The notes under the pieces were generated by a model. The model worked only from the letters and a program-made list of their open reading frames with translations. It made no database searches and had not been told where the DNA came from. From positions 64,248,825 through 64,312,824 of the forward strand of contig NC_092860.1 of the NCBI RefSeq assembly GCF_032062135.1: 64,000 nt of DNA, given 5' to 3'. The translations under genes were made by a program, and so were the position numbers. This DNA comes from Pyxicephalus adspersus. Taxonomy: Eukaryota > Chordata > Amphibia > Anura > Pyxicephalidae. Every line of letters starts with the position of its first letter. Within the stretch, counting starts at the first letter, position 1. Below are positions 1 to 10,547 of this stretch, one piece after another.

Positions 1-278
1 CAAGATTTACCCACGGGCGGCTCCTCCGATCAGGCATCGTAAGCTTTTATATAGGCGCCTATGTAGAGGAGTTGAACTCGGTTAACTCTTGCCTAACAGA
101 AAAGAAATAAGTCATTTTAAAATATGCTTTTTCTTAGCGCATATAGATGTTTTAAACATTTGAACAGCACAAACATTTTTTTTTAGGGCTCAGGGTAATA
201 TGTGTGCAATTAGAAAGCATGCTTTTTTAGGGGAACAGTGAGTTTCAATGCAAGCTCGCCAGGGTAAAGCTGCCGGGG

Positions 279-895
279 GGTCCCTGTCTATCAGCTGGAG
301 GGCTTCTCCCTGTCAGCTCAAAACCAAGCTTTCAGCAACCTTCTACTCATTTTTGAGCTCACTCACACAGACTGACTTGAGCTCACTCACCCAGACCGAC
401 TTTCTAAGTCTCTCCGCAGAGCTCCCTTACACAGACCGACTGTCTGTATCTCCGCAGAGCTCCTCACACAGCTCCCCTGTCTGTGTCTCTCCAAGCAGAG
501 CTCACTCACACAGTCCACCTGTCTGTGTCTCCAAACAGAGCTCTCTCACACAGATCCCTGTTTGTGTCTCCAAACAGAGCTGAACTCACACAGACCCCTG
601 TCTGTGTCTCCAAACAGAGCTGAACTCACACAGACCCCTGTCTGTGTCTCCAAACAGAGCTGAACTCACACAGACCCCTGTCTGTGTCTCCAAACAAAGC
701 TGAACTACTGACTGAGCTCCTGGCTCTATGTTATATCCCAACCCTCAGTGCTTCTTCATTAATTACCTCACAGGTGAGAGTCTTCCACCTGCTACTTTAC
801 ACAGGAGAGGAATCTTGGGCAAATTACTTAACATACAAGAGGAATCCTGGGCAAATATATCTCTCTTCCACCTCCAACACTGCCTTGGTGTCACA
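279..895 (-). repeat. 3' LTR of the Gypsy element, truncated, with expanded tandem repeats
   Basis: Matches the other LTR from TCCCTGTCTATCAG at 279 to GGTGTCACA at 895. The last part of the LTR (about 190 bp, with the polyadenylation motif) is absent at the low-coordinate side, where unrelated sequence follows. Between 370 and 705 it carries a tandem-repeat array that is longer than in the partner LTR. Confidence 0.8.
577..705. repeat. 40-bp tandem repeat inside the LTR
   Basis: Exact 40-bp units start at 581, 621 and 661 (each begins TGAACTCACACAGACCCCTG), with degenerate copies upstream to about 370. Each unit holds the CAGACCCCTGTCTGTG near-palindrome. There are no unique spacers, so this is not a CRISPR. 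Confidence 0.85.
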
Positions 896-917
896 TATCC
901 CCCCCCCCCTTTGCTCA
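896..917 (-). other. polypurine tract of the Gypsy element
   Basis: On the minus strand, GAGCAAAG followed by a run of G and then ATA directly abuts the TGTGACACC start of the 3' LTR. This is the plus-strand primer position expected for an LTR retrotransposon. Confidence 0.7.
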
Positions 918-936
918 GGTCCATGGGACTGAGCAA

Positions 937-1254
937 CTAACACCAACAGACAGTGCACAGGTGACAACGCCTCTGCGTTTCCTTGTCACTGCGTTTCCTT
1001 GCCATTTTCTCCCTGTTCGGGTTCATCCACTTCAGAGGGGCATGATCAGTGACTAACCGAAACTTCTGACCCAATAAGTAATATTTGAGTGATTCTAAAG
1101 CCCACTTGATGGCCAAACACTCCTCTACCACTGCGTAGTTCCTCTCATGCTTATTTAGTTTCAGACTCAAGTAAAGCACAGGATGCTCCTCTCCATTCAT
1201 ATTCTGTGAAAACACTGCCCCTATTCCTGAGTTAGAAGCCTCTGTCTCTACCAC
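937..1254 (-). pseudogene. Gypsy RNase H fragment
   Basis: The frame reads VETEASNSGIGAVFSQ, HPVLYLSLKL, ERNYAVVEECLAIKWAL and FRLVTDHAPLKWM, the standard Gypsy RNase H motifs. VETEAS takes the place of the usual VxTDAS, so the first catalytic Asp appears replaced by Glu. Similarity stops after the DHAPLKWM block, and integrase is absent before the 3' LTR. Confidence 0.8.
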
Positions 1255-1256
1255 AA

Positions 1257-1666
1257 ATTCTTTTTTTTTTAAAGTCAGAAGTCATCAATACTGGTTGGGA
1301 ACAAAGAGCCCGCTTTAGAGTATGAAACACCTCCTCTGCTTCATTGTTCCATTTTATCACCACCGACCTGCTTCCCTTGGTGAGATCAGCTATAGCTGCA
1401 ACATTGGGTATGAAGTATCTATCATACCCAGTAATCTCCAGGAATGCCTTCACTTGTTTCCTATTTACAGTCTGGGGCCAGTTCTGTATGGCTTCAATCT
1501 TGGCATTTTGGGGCCTGACTACACTTCTCCCAATGTACCCCAAGTACTTCGCTTCTTCTAGACCAATGCTACATTTCTTGGGGTTCGCAGTCAACCCTGC
1601 TCTCCTCAAATCCTCAATCACTGCCTGTACTTTAAGTAGATGTGTCTCCCAGGGCTTTTCAGACAA
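1257..1666 (-). pseudogene. Gypsy reverse transcriptase, C-terminal part
   Basis: The frame reads WETHLLKVQAVIEDLRRAGL, then NPKKCSIGLEEAKYLGY and VKAFLEITGYDRYFIPN, the conserved thumb/connection blocks that follow the palm in Gypsy RT. The catalytic palm with its YxDD box is missing upstream (deleted between about 1670 and 1930). It ends at a T run (1261-1270 on the plus strand) that shifts the frame into RNase H. Confidence 0.8.
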
Positions 1667-1929
1667 AACACTCTGTTCTGAGCGACCAGCTGTCTATCTT
1701 TCCTTTTCTAGGCAAAACACACAACTAACAGACTTTGTAAGAGCAGTATCAACACCGCTGCTCATTTTGCACACCGCACAGCTCCCAAACACAGTGTTGA
1801 TGCTTCCATTTACAACAGATTTGGTCATCTCCTCACTGTCATACACTGCTCTCTTGGTCTTATCAACCACTCCAATTATTCGCTTAATTTACTACACTCT
1901 TCCCACACCGTTTGGGAAACAGGGACACT

Positions 1930-2844
1930 TTAATTGGCTTCTTTGGACTGTCTTATCTTCTCCAGGATGTCTGGAATAAGCCCCTTCAATTCATCTATTT
2001 CCTTCTGAATTTTCTCAGTGAATTCATTTGCAGCTTTTTCCAACTGCTCTTGAAGTAGAGCCCCTCTTTTCTCTAGGACTTCAGTAGACTGTGTGAAGTG
2101 AGATATGGCACTATCGTGCTTGCTACTGTACTGGTAGGCCAAGCCCCGTTACAGAGTGCCAACTTCTTCCTCTTTCTTTTTTGTCCGTTCATTGTCTTCA
2201 TCATCAGCCTCAACCTCTCCTTCCTTAGCCACCATTGGCTCAGCTTCTTCATCCTGCCCTTCAGGCTGTTCTTTTGTCTCAGGTGAAACAGGGTAGCATC
2301 CATAAACTTGGACTTAAATAAAAGGAAACTTTTCCCTAGCCAACACAGGCACACATTCAACAGCTTCCATCTCAGATAACACAGAAGTATCCTTGTCAGT
2401 CACTACAGGAATGATTTCTTCAACTTCAATCTCCATTAACACAACAATACTTTCTATAGCCTTTACTGCACATGAGACAGGGACACTTATTTCAGCATCC
2501 ACTTCTTCACCGGAGACCACTGTAATTGGGACACCACCTCTGGATTCCTCTGGTTTCTCACAAGCTGCATCTGAAAGGCTGACAAGGCTGGCAATTTTCT
2601 CTTCTTTAGACTCATCACCATCTTCCCTATTTTCACTCTCTTGCTGCTTGGCCTATTTCTCCCTATCATAAATAATTTTCTGTACTCCTTGAGCCTGTTC
2701 CATATGTTCCCTAATAATTGGCATGACTTCTGAAATCCTGTCTTTGTCAATACTTCTACTCCTTGTTTTTTGTCTTTCCCCACTACCTTCCTTACTTGTA
2801 TTGGAGTTTCTTGATTTTCTAGCAGGTCTTTCCTTTACTTCCAT
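1930..2844 (-). pseudogene. charged linker between protease and RT
   Basis: Several short minus-strand frames (2844-2653, 2520-2314, 2360-2073, 2142-1930) form a highly charged, Glu/Lys-rich stretch with heptad-like segments (for example ALLQEQLEKAANEF at about 2060-2020). It has stops and frameshifts. It sits where a protease-RT linker belongs but is long, about 300 residues in total. I do not recognise a named domain. Confidence 0.45.
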
Positions 2845-2947
2845 TTTAGGTTAAAGCATAGGTATAGCCTCAAACTTTTTCTTATCACTTTCAATCTCAC
2901 TGTTCTCTTTCTGTGGAGCTGGGGAAGGACTGGAGCTAACTTTCAAA

Positions 2948-3406
2948 CTAACTGTCTTCTTCATTCTCAGTCTCTGATGCTGACTCATCTAGGTCTCCTG
3001 CCATAACAGAAAATGGAAAAGGAGGGGAGCTATCTGCTGATACCTCAACTACCTCCTCTAATGATGAATCCTCTAATGGTTCTGGGCCTATATCAGAGGC
3101 TGTCAATATATGCAGTGCACCTCTTTTTAGTTCCAACTTGGACTCCCATAATTTCAAAAAATGTGGAAAATCTTTCCCAAGAATAACCTCATGCGTTAGT
3201 GCTGGGACTAATCCAACTTTATGAAGCACTGACCCATAGGGAGTTGTAATATAAGCAAGGGTTGTCTGGCATTCACATTTATCCCCAGGTACACAAGTCA
3301 CAGTGAACATTTCTGAATTACTGTCAGAGAGGCCTATAAGGCCTGCTTTCACCAGAGTTACTACACTCCCTGAGTCTAGCAGCGCAGTCACACTTTGATC
3401 ATTCAA
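2948..3406 (-). pseudogene. Gypsy retropepsin-like protease region
   Basis: 152-codon frame with the aspartic protease active-site motif ALLDSGS near residue 9 and the following hydrophobic strand VVTLV, then HEVILGKDF, a pattern seen after the flap in Gypsy proteases. The frame ends in an acidic Glu/Ser/Asp-rich tail. It overlaps the gag 3' frame by a few bases, consistent with a gag-pro junction. The protease itself looks uninterrupted, but the element is broken elsewhere. Confidence 0.72.
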
Positions 3407-3565
3407 TTTTTAATTCACACAAATGTTTTTCCACACTGTCTGAACCTGCCGCAGTACTCACCACCTGCGCAAACATAGACATGCGGTTTTTCAGAAAGGC
3501 AACATCACATTGCATATGTTCAGTAGTTATACGACAGTTCACTGCAATGTGTCCCAACTCCTTAC
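3399..3565 (-). pseudogene. Gypsy gag 3' end (second half of a zinc knuckle)
   Basis: Minus-strand frame on the low-coordinate side of the hAT-like insertion. It starts with the His-x4-Cys half of a CCHC knuckle (3557-3535), whose Cys-x2-Cys half lies across the insertion at 6147-6170, and runs into about 40 residues ending just before the protease frame. The frame above 3565 belongs to the inserted DNA. Confidence 0.65.
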
Positions 3566-4039
3566 TAGTGTTGTTGTTTGAATTCCGGTGGTCCTTATGT
3601 TCGACCCGAATATGGCTGTTCGAATTCGGGTCGACCCGAATTTTGCTGCATTCGACTAGCAGAATTCGGCACTCCCACAATACACTCAAACACTGGGCAC
3701 CTCCCCCATGATGCACAGTGCCCTCCAATGACAGCAGGGATGCCCCCTCCATCTTTGTTGTGGCAGACAGCTGATTGGCTGTCTGTCACTGCATGCCACA
3801 CAGGCAGCCATTGGCCTACATATGGCAAAGGCGTGCCTGCATTTCCCACTCCTGTCAGAGATTTTGCTGATAGCAACACAACCTCTCTGTGCTGCTTGGC
3901 TTGCTTTCTTTGTCAAGTGAAAAAAAGTGCTTTACTTTGTTAGACTGTGTCACACTCACACTATTAGTCAGATAGATTGTTGGATTAGACTGTATTTGTG
4001 CAGTCCTGAAATCTACTGTACTCAGATAGGAAGAGTGTT

Positions 4040-4128
4040 TCACTGTTTGCTAGAAAGATAGCTAGATAGATAGATAGAAGGTTAGAAGCTAGAAGGCTAG
4101 AGGCTAGAAGGTTAGAAGCTAGAAGGCT

Positions 4129-4190
<62 letters not shown>
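4040..4190. repeat. TAGA microsatellite and AGAAGGCTAG minisatellite
   Basis: Perfect (TAGA)n from 4133 to 4190, preceded by irregular copies of GCTAGAAGGTTAGAA (4070-4132) and a few more TAGA units from 4050. Confidence 0.9.
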
Positions 4191-4685
4191 TCAGTCAGTG
4201 TGTTACATACACGCAGCCAGAGGCAGGGTCCCCTCGCTGACTGCGTGCACAGTATCACCACACTTACATCTAAACACAATCTAGTTATTAGATAAGGTCT
4301 AATATGAACACACATCCAACATTAGATGAACGATGACTAGCATCAAGTAGGGTAGCGCAGTGTAGATTAGAGTAGGTCCTGCCCTTAAGAGTCTACCTTG
4401 TCGTGGTGGGCAGTCTTATAATCATTTGTCAGGAAATGTGTCACAGAATGGGAGACGCAATCATTTCCCGCCAGTGACTTTAATTTTTGGCCAGATGATT
4501 AAACCAAAGGACTCTTGATCATGGCTGACACAAAATAGAATATGTTAAAATGTTAAACATCCAGCAATTTAAAGTAAAAAAATCACATAAATGAATTCTT
4601 GTTTACTATGTTTTTTATTTTTTTTTTAAATTTGCTATTCTCCAATCAAATATAAATGGCACAGAATACTGATACTTTGTATTTA

Positions 4686-5289
4686 TTAAGCGCCCCCCTC
4701 CCACACCATTCTAATTCTGTCCATATTTCCACACAAAAAGCGTTTTTTGCATAGAAATTCATTTTACATTGTAGGCCTTTAATTCTTATGCATAACTCAC
4801 CATAATAATTTCAATATTTAGTAAATGTAATAATAAATTTTAAATAAAAAAAATCACACAAATCTGTTTAAAAAACAAGGTAAACCTGTAATATAACTGT
4901 ACAGTAGAATGTATAATATTTATATAGTATTATATTAGTAATTATCTATATATATAAATATATATATATCATAATAATTAAATATATATTATTTAAAGAT
5001 TTTTTTATTGGACTCAATACAGCTATTTTGTATTAAATCCAATAAAAAATTATTTGAATTTCCCGCTGCTCCTCCTGCCTGCACCGACTTCACCGGTAAT
5101 CCCCAGAGAACGTCTCTGCTGGCTGAAGAAAGAAGAAAGCAGGATGCCCGGGGAGTAGAATGGAACAAGTTATGTGTTTTTTTTTTTTTAATGTTTTATG
5201 AAACCCCGAGTGTGACTTGGGATTACCGTTTTTTGCAGGTAAAATTCACCCTGAGTCACACTCAGGAATACCATTAGAGGGCTAATTAA
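4686..5289 (+). mobile_element. TTAA-flanked MITE (piggyBac/Kolobok-like family), copy 1
   Basis: Flanked by TTAA at 4686-4689 and 5286-5289. It shares with the copies at 14663, 25706, 45472 and 62364 the blocks TTCTAATTCTGTCC, CATTGTAGGCCT, CAATACAG...AATTTCCCGC and the 3' arms GAGTGTGACTTGGG / CTGAGTCACACTCAGG. No coding capacity. Confidence 0.7.
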
Positions 5290-5521
5290 TCAGTTAAAAA
5301 TGTAAAAGGAACTAAACTCTGAAAAAAAAGACGCGCAGAAGGCAAAACTGAAGGAATACTATATTATACTGTAAAATAAAGGTTCATGAAAAACAATGTA
5401 CCTCTTTTAGACATTTAAAACTGGAAAGGAATGAATTGCTCAGTAGGTTAACAGACTGAGCATGGCATTAGAGGTTGAGGCCATCACCCATATGGACAGT
5501 GTCGAAGCTGTAGCTATCGGA

Positions 5522-5649
5522 GACATGAATGGATCAACGAGATTCCAATCCGTACCAACTATGTAGCGAAACCACATGAAAGGGAACGGGCTTGGCGGAA
5601 TCAATAGGTCAAGAAGACCCTGTTGAGCTTGAGTCTAGTCTGGCATCTA
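5522..5649 (+). ncRNA. 28S rRNA-like segment (derived, not a functional rRNA gene)
   Basis: About 128 bp closely resembles the eukaryotic 28S rRNA domain just downstream of the R2 insertion site. Matching blocks in the right order and spacing: CATGAATGGAT, AACGAGATTCC, GCGAAACCACA, GGGAACGGGCTTGGCGGAAT, AAGAAGACCCTGTTGAGCTT and TCTAGTCTGGCA. Intervening bases diverge (for example AATAGGTC where 28S has GCGGGGAA). Flanks before 5522 and after 5649 do not continue as 28S in either direction. It lies inside the hAT-like insertion. It could be the head of a 28S-derived SINE or a captured rDNA scrap. Confidence 0.75.
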
Positions 5650-6314
5650 GAGCTGGGTACTGGGCAGTGGGCAGGTGGCAGCAGTAAGAGCCCACTTTGT
5701 CTCAGTGCCCACCGCCTCCTCCTACTGCTGCTCTGCCTGTACTCTAAAGCCTGTGTATGGCTTGTAACGGAGCGGTGAAACCTGGTGGCTAATTTTTGGA
5801 CCAGAGGAACCCCCTCATGTCCCTCTCTGGCTGTACTTGGAGACCGTGTAAAATCCTGGTATGTTCCCTTGGCCGCCCCATAAAATGGCCGTGCCAGCAA
5901 CAGCAAAAAGACTTCCTTATTTTATTTTTACTTGTACAGTGTTGTGCAGAGATGGGAGAGTCTTGACATGTCTTTTTAAATGTATTTATAGGCTGTAGAA
6001 GCTCTCCACCGACCCGAATAACAACCGGAATTTTTCACCCATTGACTTTAATGGAGTTCGAATTCGGCAGTCGACCACCCGAATAATTATGCATTATTTG
6101 GCCGAATAGCGTTTGAATCGAATAGCGACCTAGTCGACCAACACTACTCCTTACACCGAAAACATCTTATAGGCCCATTGTTTAGTCCAAAATTATACAC
6201 CTTGTTATACACCTTGGGCTTTCCTGAGCCCACAGTCTCATTATCTTCTGTTCTTCCCCAGAACAGTCTTACCAGGAACTCTTGGAATCCATGGGGTTGA
6301 GGGCTGAGAGTTAT

Positions 6315-6536
6315 TTAGAAAATCCTCAGCTGCAGAGTATCGCTCCACCAGATCCACAAGCTGCACCACTTCCTGCAAGACTGGGCTTTTTTATTCATGG
6401 CCTCTCTCAGGGTGGTTAGCTGTGCAGACAGTAAGCGGTTGGCTTCTTGCTGGATTGCATTTGTGCGCTGTTGTTCTCTGGTTGCCTCCTGCTGGGCTGC
6501 CGCAGACTGTATCAGGGCCTTTACCGCGTCATCCAT
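6315..6536 (-). pseudogene. Gypsy gag N-terminal remnant
   Basis: The frame starts at 6536, shortly after the candidate primer site and an AATAAAG stretch. It reads a Gln/Glu/Ala-rich helical segment (KALIQSAAAQQEATREQQRT) like the N-terminal coiled coil of vertebrate Gypsy gag proteins. A frameshift near 6385 ends the similarity. Gag continues only as scraps to 6147, where a Cys-x2-Cys half of a zinc knuckle is visible; most of the capsid region is deleted. Confidence 0.65.
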
Positions 6537-6554
6537 TTTCAGACTTTATTGTGT

Positions 6555-6572
6555 TGCATGCATCCTCCACCA
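6555..6572 (-). other. candidate primer binding site
   Basis: Two bases inside the 5' LTR end, the minus strand reads TGGTGGAGGATGCATGCA. TGG at this position is the usual start of a tRNA-complementary primer site. The tRNA species cannot be named from sequence alone. Confidence 0.5.
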
Positions 6573-6574
6573 CT

Positions 6575-7193
6575 TGTGAGGGGTTACGCTCAGGATCGCC
6601 TTTGATGGGGTCAAAGGACACTTGTCTGGTTCATCCAACTCAGATCATAAACCAAGTTCACAGCCTTGGGCTGGCTTGCAGTCAGGTTTATTGAAAGTTG
6701 CAGATAAAATAACAAAAACAGCAAAAGAAAGCCTTGCCTGTCCGGCACTTACTATACATCAGACATCCCTGTCTATCAGCTGGAGGGCTTCTCCCTGTCA
6801 GCTCAAAACCAAGCTTTCAGCAACCTTCTACTCACTTTGAGCTCACTCACCCAGACCGACTTTCTGAGTCTCTCCACAGAGCTCCGCAGAGTCCACCTGT
6901 CTGTGTCTCCAAACAGAGCTCTCTCACACAGACTCCTGTCTGTGTCTCCAAACAGAGCTGAACTCACACAGACCCCTGTCTGTGTCTCCAAACTGAGCTG
7001 AACTACTGACTGAGCTCCTGGCTCTATGTTATATCCCCACCCTCAGTGCTTCTTCATTAGTTACCTCACAGGTGAGAGTCTTCCACCTGCTATTTCACAC
7101 AGGAGAGGAATCTTGGGCAAATTACTTCACATACAAGAGGAATCCTGGGCAAATATATCTCTCTTCCACCTCCAATTCTGCCTTGGTGTCACA
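6575..7193 (-). repeat. 5' LTR of the Gypsy element
   Basis: 619 bp bounded by TGTGA at the low end and TCACA at the high end, the short inverted repeat expected of an LTR. On the minus strand it begins TGTGACACC and ends CCCCTCACA, and contains a CAATAAA polyadenylation motif (around 6687-6693). Its high-coordinate part matches 279-895 closely, including the blocks near 6766-6880 and 7000-7193. Confidence 0.82.
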
Positions 7194-10100
7194 GTATATA
7201 TACATATAGAAAATACTTTTAACATTAAATCCTCCATCTTTATTTTATTTTTTTAATTAATAGAATATCTGTTTACTGGTGAACAAATCTAAAGGATCAT
7301 ATCAATCAATGATTATGAAATGTCCAATTGCAAAAAAAAAACAAACATCCAATTTTGACAGACTGCGCAAGTGCTAATTGCAAGTGAATTTCTATCACTT
7401 GTGCGCTTAAAATTTGAGCATATAGAAGGGTGTTGTTTAACTTGCTTTTTCCTTTTGTCTTTTTTTTTCTTGGAGGGCCAGTTGTTTTGTGTGTAATCCT
7501 AATTATTCTATGTTGCTGCATTTGATACTTTGCTTACCCTTTAGCACAATAGCTTCTTTTTTTTTTTAACTTTGAATGTTTTAATGTCCATTTTGCAATT
7601 TTGAAGTCAATGTTAATGCTATGTTACTGTGTTTGTGGCCATATTGTTTGATTGCAAAATTCTGCCTTTATTACCACTTTTCAATGTTTGTCCTGCATAA
7701 ATATTTTCTAGTCCAGTTTTCTAGCCTTGATAGGCCAAAATTGCATATTGGTTTGGTAAGTATTTTTTAAAGCAATATTTGTTGGGCCATTTTTGAACTA
7801 TTTTGCTTTACATGAAAGTGTGGGTTTACATGTGTTTTGTTTGTTCTTTTTAATTTTTTGTCATTTAGTGTAAATTTTAGTGGTGTTTTTTTTTTTTTTT
7901 TGGTTTTGATGTGTTTTTATATTTTATTGTGACCTTTTAGCAAATGTTTCTTTTGAATAAAGTTGTTTGTGAAATGTTGTCGCTTGTTTTTTGGGGGTTT
8001 GTTGTTATGTGATCTCCTTTCCAATCTCCCAGGACACACAGTTTAAAAAGACAATTGTGATTGTTTTTAAGTTGTTCCGTTCTCTGAATTATTTGTAAGG
8101 CTAAAAGCAGCACATATGTCTTGTTAAAACTCAGTTGTTTGATGCGCATAGTTGTGCACCAAACTTCAGAAGCGTGTAGCTCATAGTTGTGCGCCACGGC
8201 GGACCCACTACGTGCGCCTGAACGGTTTTATCAGTTGAAAAAGGCATCGCACTTTTGCACAGTCCTCATTAAGGTAAGCTTGTATTTTTTGTGTATATTG
8301 CATGTTTTGCTTCATATGCACTCATGTATGTATAGATATGAGTGCACATAAAGCAAAACATGTATTTATGCATTTAGATGTGTATACATATACATAGAAA
8401 AGAGAAATTATAAGAAATGGGCAAGGAGGGCTTTTTGGACCATATAGCTTCAGATTGAAAAGATTGCCTATTTGTTCCTGTGATTTCGGATATCATGGGC
8501 TTGGCTACAAGCAACATTCATGGAGGATATTGCTTCTGGTGAAAAGAGGAATCCACCTTTATGTGCTTCTACTACTAAGCTGAGGTGAGTAAGTCAATTA
8601 TATATAGTGGGTCAAAATCTAAAATGCCATTCAAATCTGCAAAAACACCCTGAAAGGATGGAAAAGCAAGAAAACGTTTGGCACAAAGTGGATTTGGCCC
8701 TGGAAGTTTGATATACTAGTACTATTTGTTTTGTGTAAACACCTAAATAAAGCATACACTCCAGTAATTATGAGCATTAGGTTAAGCAACAACACAACAT
8801 CTGTTCATTTCTAAGAGTGCGAGACCCTGCTTGTGAGCTTGGAAATCAATGTGCTTTGACGTTGTGCTTGGCAACCTGGACCTCCTTCCATCACCATCAG
8901 GTGTGTTAGAATGAGTATGCAACTCAGCTGGACAACTAATTGACAACCAGTTTGGACAGCAAGTGGAAGTGTGCTTGTATACAATAGTGCTAAGATCAGG
9001 CAGCACAGCACAATGACAACAAACCTATAACACAACTAAAAATGAACAGAAGAGTTGTGTGAGGATAAATCAACATGAATGCAAATGTCAGGCTATAAAA
9101 CAAAACAAACAAACAAAAAAAAGAGATAAAATTAATGACAATTTATTCAGAAAAGGAATATGTACATAATACATTCAAATACCAATATGGGACAAAAGCA
9201 ACGAGAGGGGTCAAGTAGAAGTTTGGTGTGGAAACCATGCAGACATTTGTACTCAATACTTGTGGAAAAAATGACAAAACATTGCTGAAGAACTGCTAAA
9301 CTACAGACACTGGCATTACAAACCAGGCACTTTAACATTGCAGCAACAGATGAAACTAACAATCATGAGGATTACAAAAAATCACATCAATGCATACCAT
9401 CCAAGCAAACTTACTTACCAACACACACACACAAACCAGTCCAGTTAAAATAGTACTAATGAAAATGCATATGTATTTATATACATTTAAATGTATTTTG
9501 ACATACACAAGTGAAATCACTAAATGTTCCTTAATACATGTATTATAACATGTTTGCCTATAATCCTTTACTAAAATATTTGATTTCTCTAAAGTCAAAC
9601 TAAAATGAAATTTTTATCAGGTCACAAATGTTTGTTCACATATTTTTTTACACTCTCCTATTGTGTGATGACATATTTGAAACTGCCACTTAGTATATAT
9701 CCAGCTTGATAGAAATTAGTTTGCAGTGTTGCAACCGAAAGAAAAAGTAACAAGAAGTGCAACAAATGTAACTATAAATGAAGCAAGTTTGTGATTGAGT
9801 AGAATGTAACATAAAGTAACACTTACAAAAAAAACATCAAGCATTAAAGATTCAAACTGACCTGTAAAATGGACTGGAGATGTGCACAGAACAGGGCGCA
9901 GGTGTGCCCTAATCAATTGCTATCACCTCATCATTCAGGTTAACATTTCCTTCTGAATCGCTCAGCTGAAAATTAATCACCTTAATTGGCGTATTCGAGA
10001 TCTTTGCAGGAAACCGGCAGGCAAGTTCACTAGAACTCGGGCCCGACTTGCGCTAATAGAGGTTGTTGACCGGCATGTACATAAGCGCATTTCATTGATG

Positions 10101-10320
10101 AATCAGGCCAATTGAGTTTAGGTCTGCTTTAAGGAGCAGACTTGCTACAGGAGCACTGTGTGCAGACAAACAGGAACATGTGTTCAGGTGTGTCTTGTAC
10201 TGCAGACAGAAGTGCTCTGAGTCTGTCAGGTTCTGTGTTTGCTGCAAATCACACACCTGGTGGAGGATATGAATGTTAAGTTGATCTGTTTAGGCTCTGT
10301 GTCAAACAGCCATCGTTCAA
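7194..10320. other. no gene recognised; AT-rich DNA
   Basis: About 3.1 kb of T-rich then A-rich sequence with short frames only. Visible: a T run at 7880-7900, a CA run at 9420-9435, an internal near-palindrome at 8290-8360 (ATATGCACTCATGTATG...CATATGAGTGCAC type arms), and a minus-strand AATAAA at about 9141-9146. None of the frames (up to 86 codons) shows a domain I recognise. Confidence 0.5.
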
Positions 10321-10326
10321 CATAAT

Positions 10327-10547
10327 GGGTATGATTTATAAAGCTCTCCTAGGCTGGAGAGAATACACTTTCATCAGTGAAGCTGGGTGATCCAGCAAAC
10401 CTGTAATGGATCTGGCCCAGGATTGAAAACATTTGCTAACAAATAGCTTGATTTTAGGAAATCCATTCCAAGTTTGCTCAATTACTCAGCTTCACTGGTG
10501 AAAATGTATTCTCTCCAGTCTTGGAGAACTTTAATAAATCAGGGCCA
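10327..10547. mobile_element. MITE with ~70-bp imperfect terminal inverted repeats
   Basis: The left end GATTTATAAAGCTCTCC...CTGGAGAGAATACACTTTCA...CAGTGAAGCTGGGT is repeated inverted at the right end (...CTCAGCTTCACTGGTGAAAATGTATTCTCTCCAG...TTAATAAATCAGGGCC). Arms span about 10327-10400 and 10475-10547. The superfamily is not certain; the GGGCCTGATTTATTAAAG terminus is common in ranid DNA and may be Harbinger-like. Confidence 0.65.

Larger units (their letters stand above)
3566..6146. mobile_element. hAT-like non-autonomous element inserted in Gypsy gag
   Basis: Bounded by TAGTGTTG at 3566 and CAACACTA at 6146 (8-bp perfect terminal inverted repeat, extended imperfectly) and flanked by an exact 8-bp duplication CTCCTTAC at 3558-3565 and 6147-6154. 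Eight-bp duplications are typical of hAT. No transposase frame is visible. Near the ends lie repeated TTCGAATTCGGGTCGAC-type palindromes (3590-3660, 6055-6135). The interior holds a TAGA microsatellite, a TTAA-type element and a 28S-like segment, so it is itself composite. Confidence 0.8.
279..7193 (-). mobile_element. Gypsy-type LTR retrotransposon, broken (minus strand)
   Basis: Element in minus orientation: 5' LTR 6575-7193, gag remnant, protease, linker, partial RT and RNase H, polypurine tract, then a truncated 3' LTR ending at 895. Coding parts run 6536 to 937 in the order gag-PR-RT-RNase H. No integrase or chromodomain is visible, the RT palm is missing, and several frames are shifted, so it cannot be autonomous. 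A separate 2.6-kb element (3566-6146) is inserted in gag. No target-site duplication can be checked because the low-coordinate LTR end is lost. Confidence 0.85.

Noticed and set aside
577..705. Regular 40-bp repeats that could suggest a CRISPR array
   Set aside because: Units are contiguous and identical without unique spacers, no cas genes are present, and the array lies in an LTR of a vertebrate retrotransposon.
1344..1979. 211-codon plus-strand frame
   Set aside because: It is antisense to the Gypsy RT fragment and shows no motif of its own.
5425..5960. A functional 28S rRNA gene
   Set aside because: Only about 128 bp match, with many changes, and no flanking rDNA is present.
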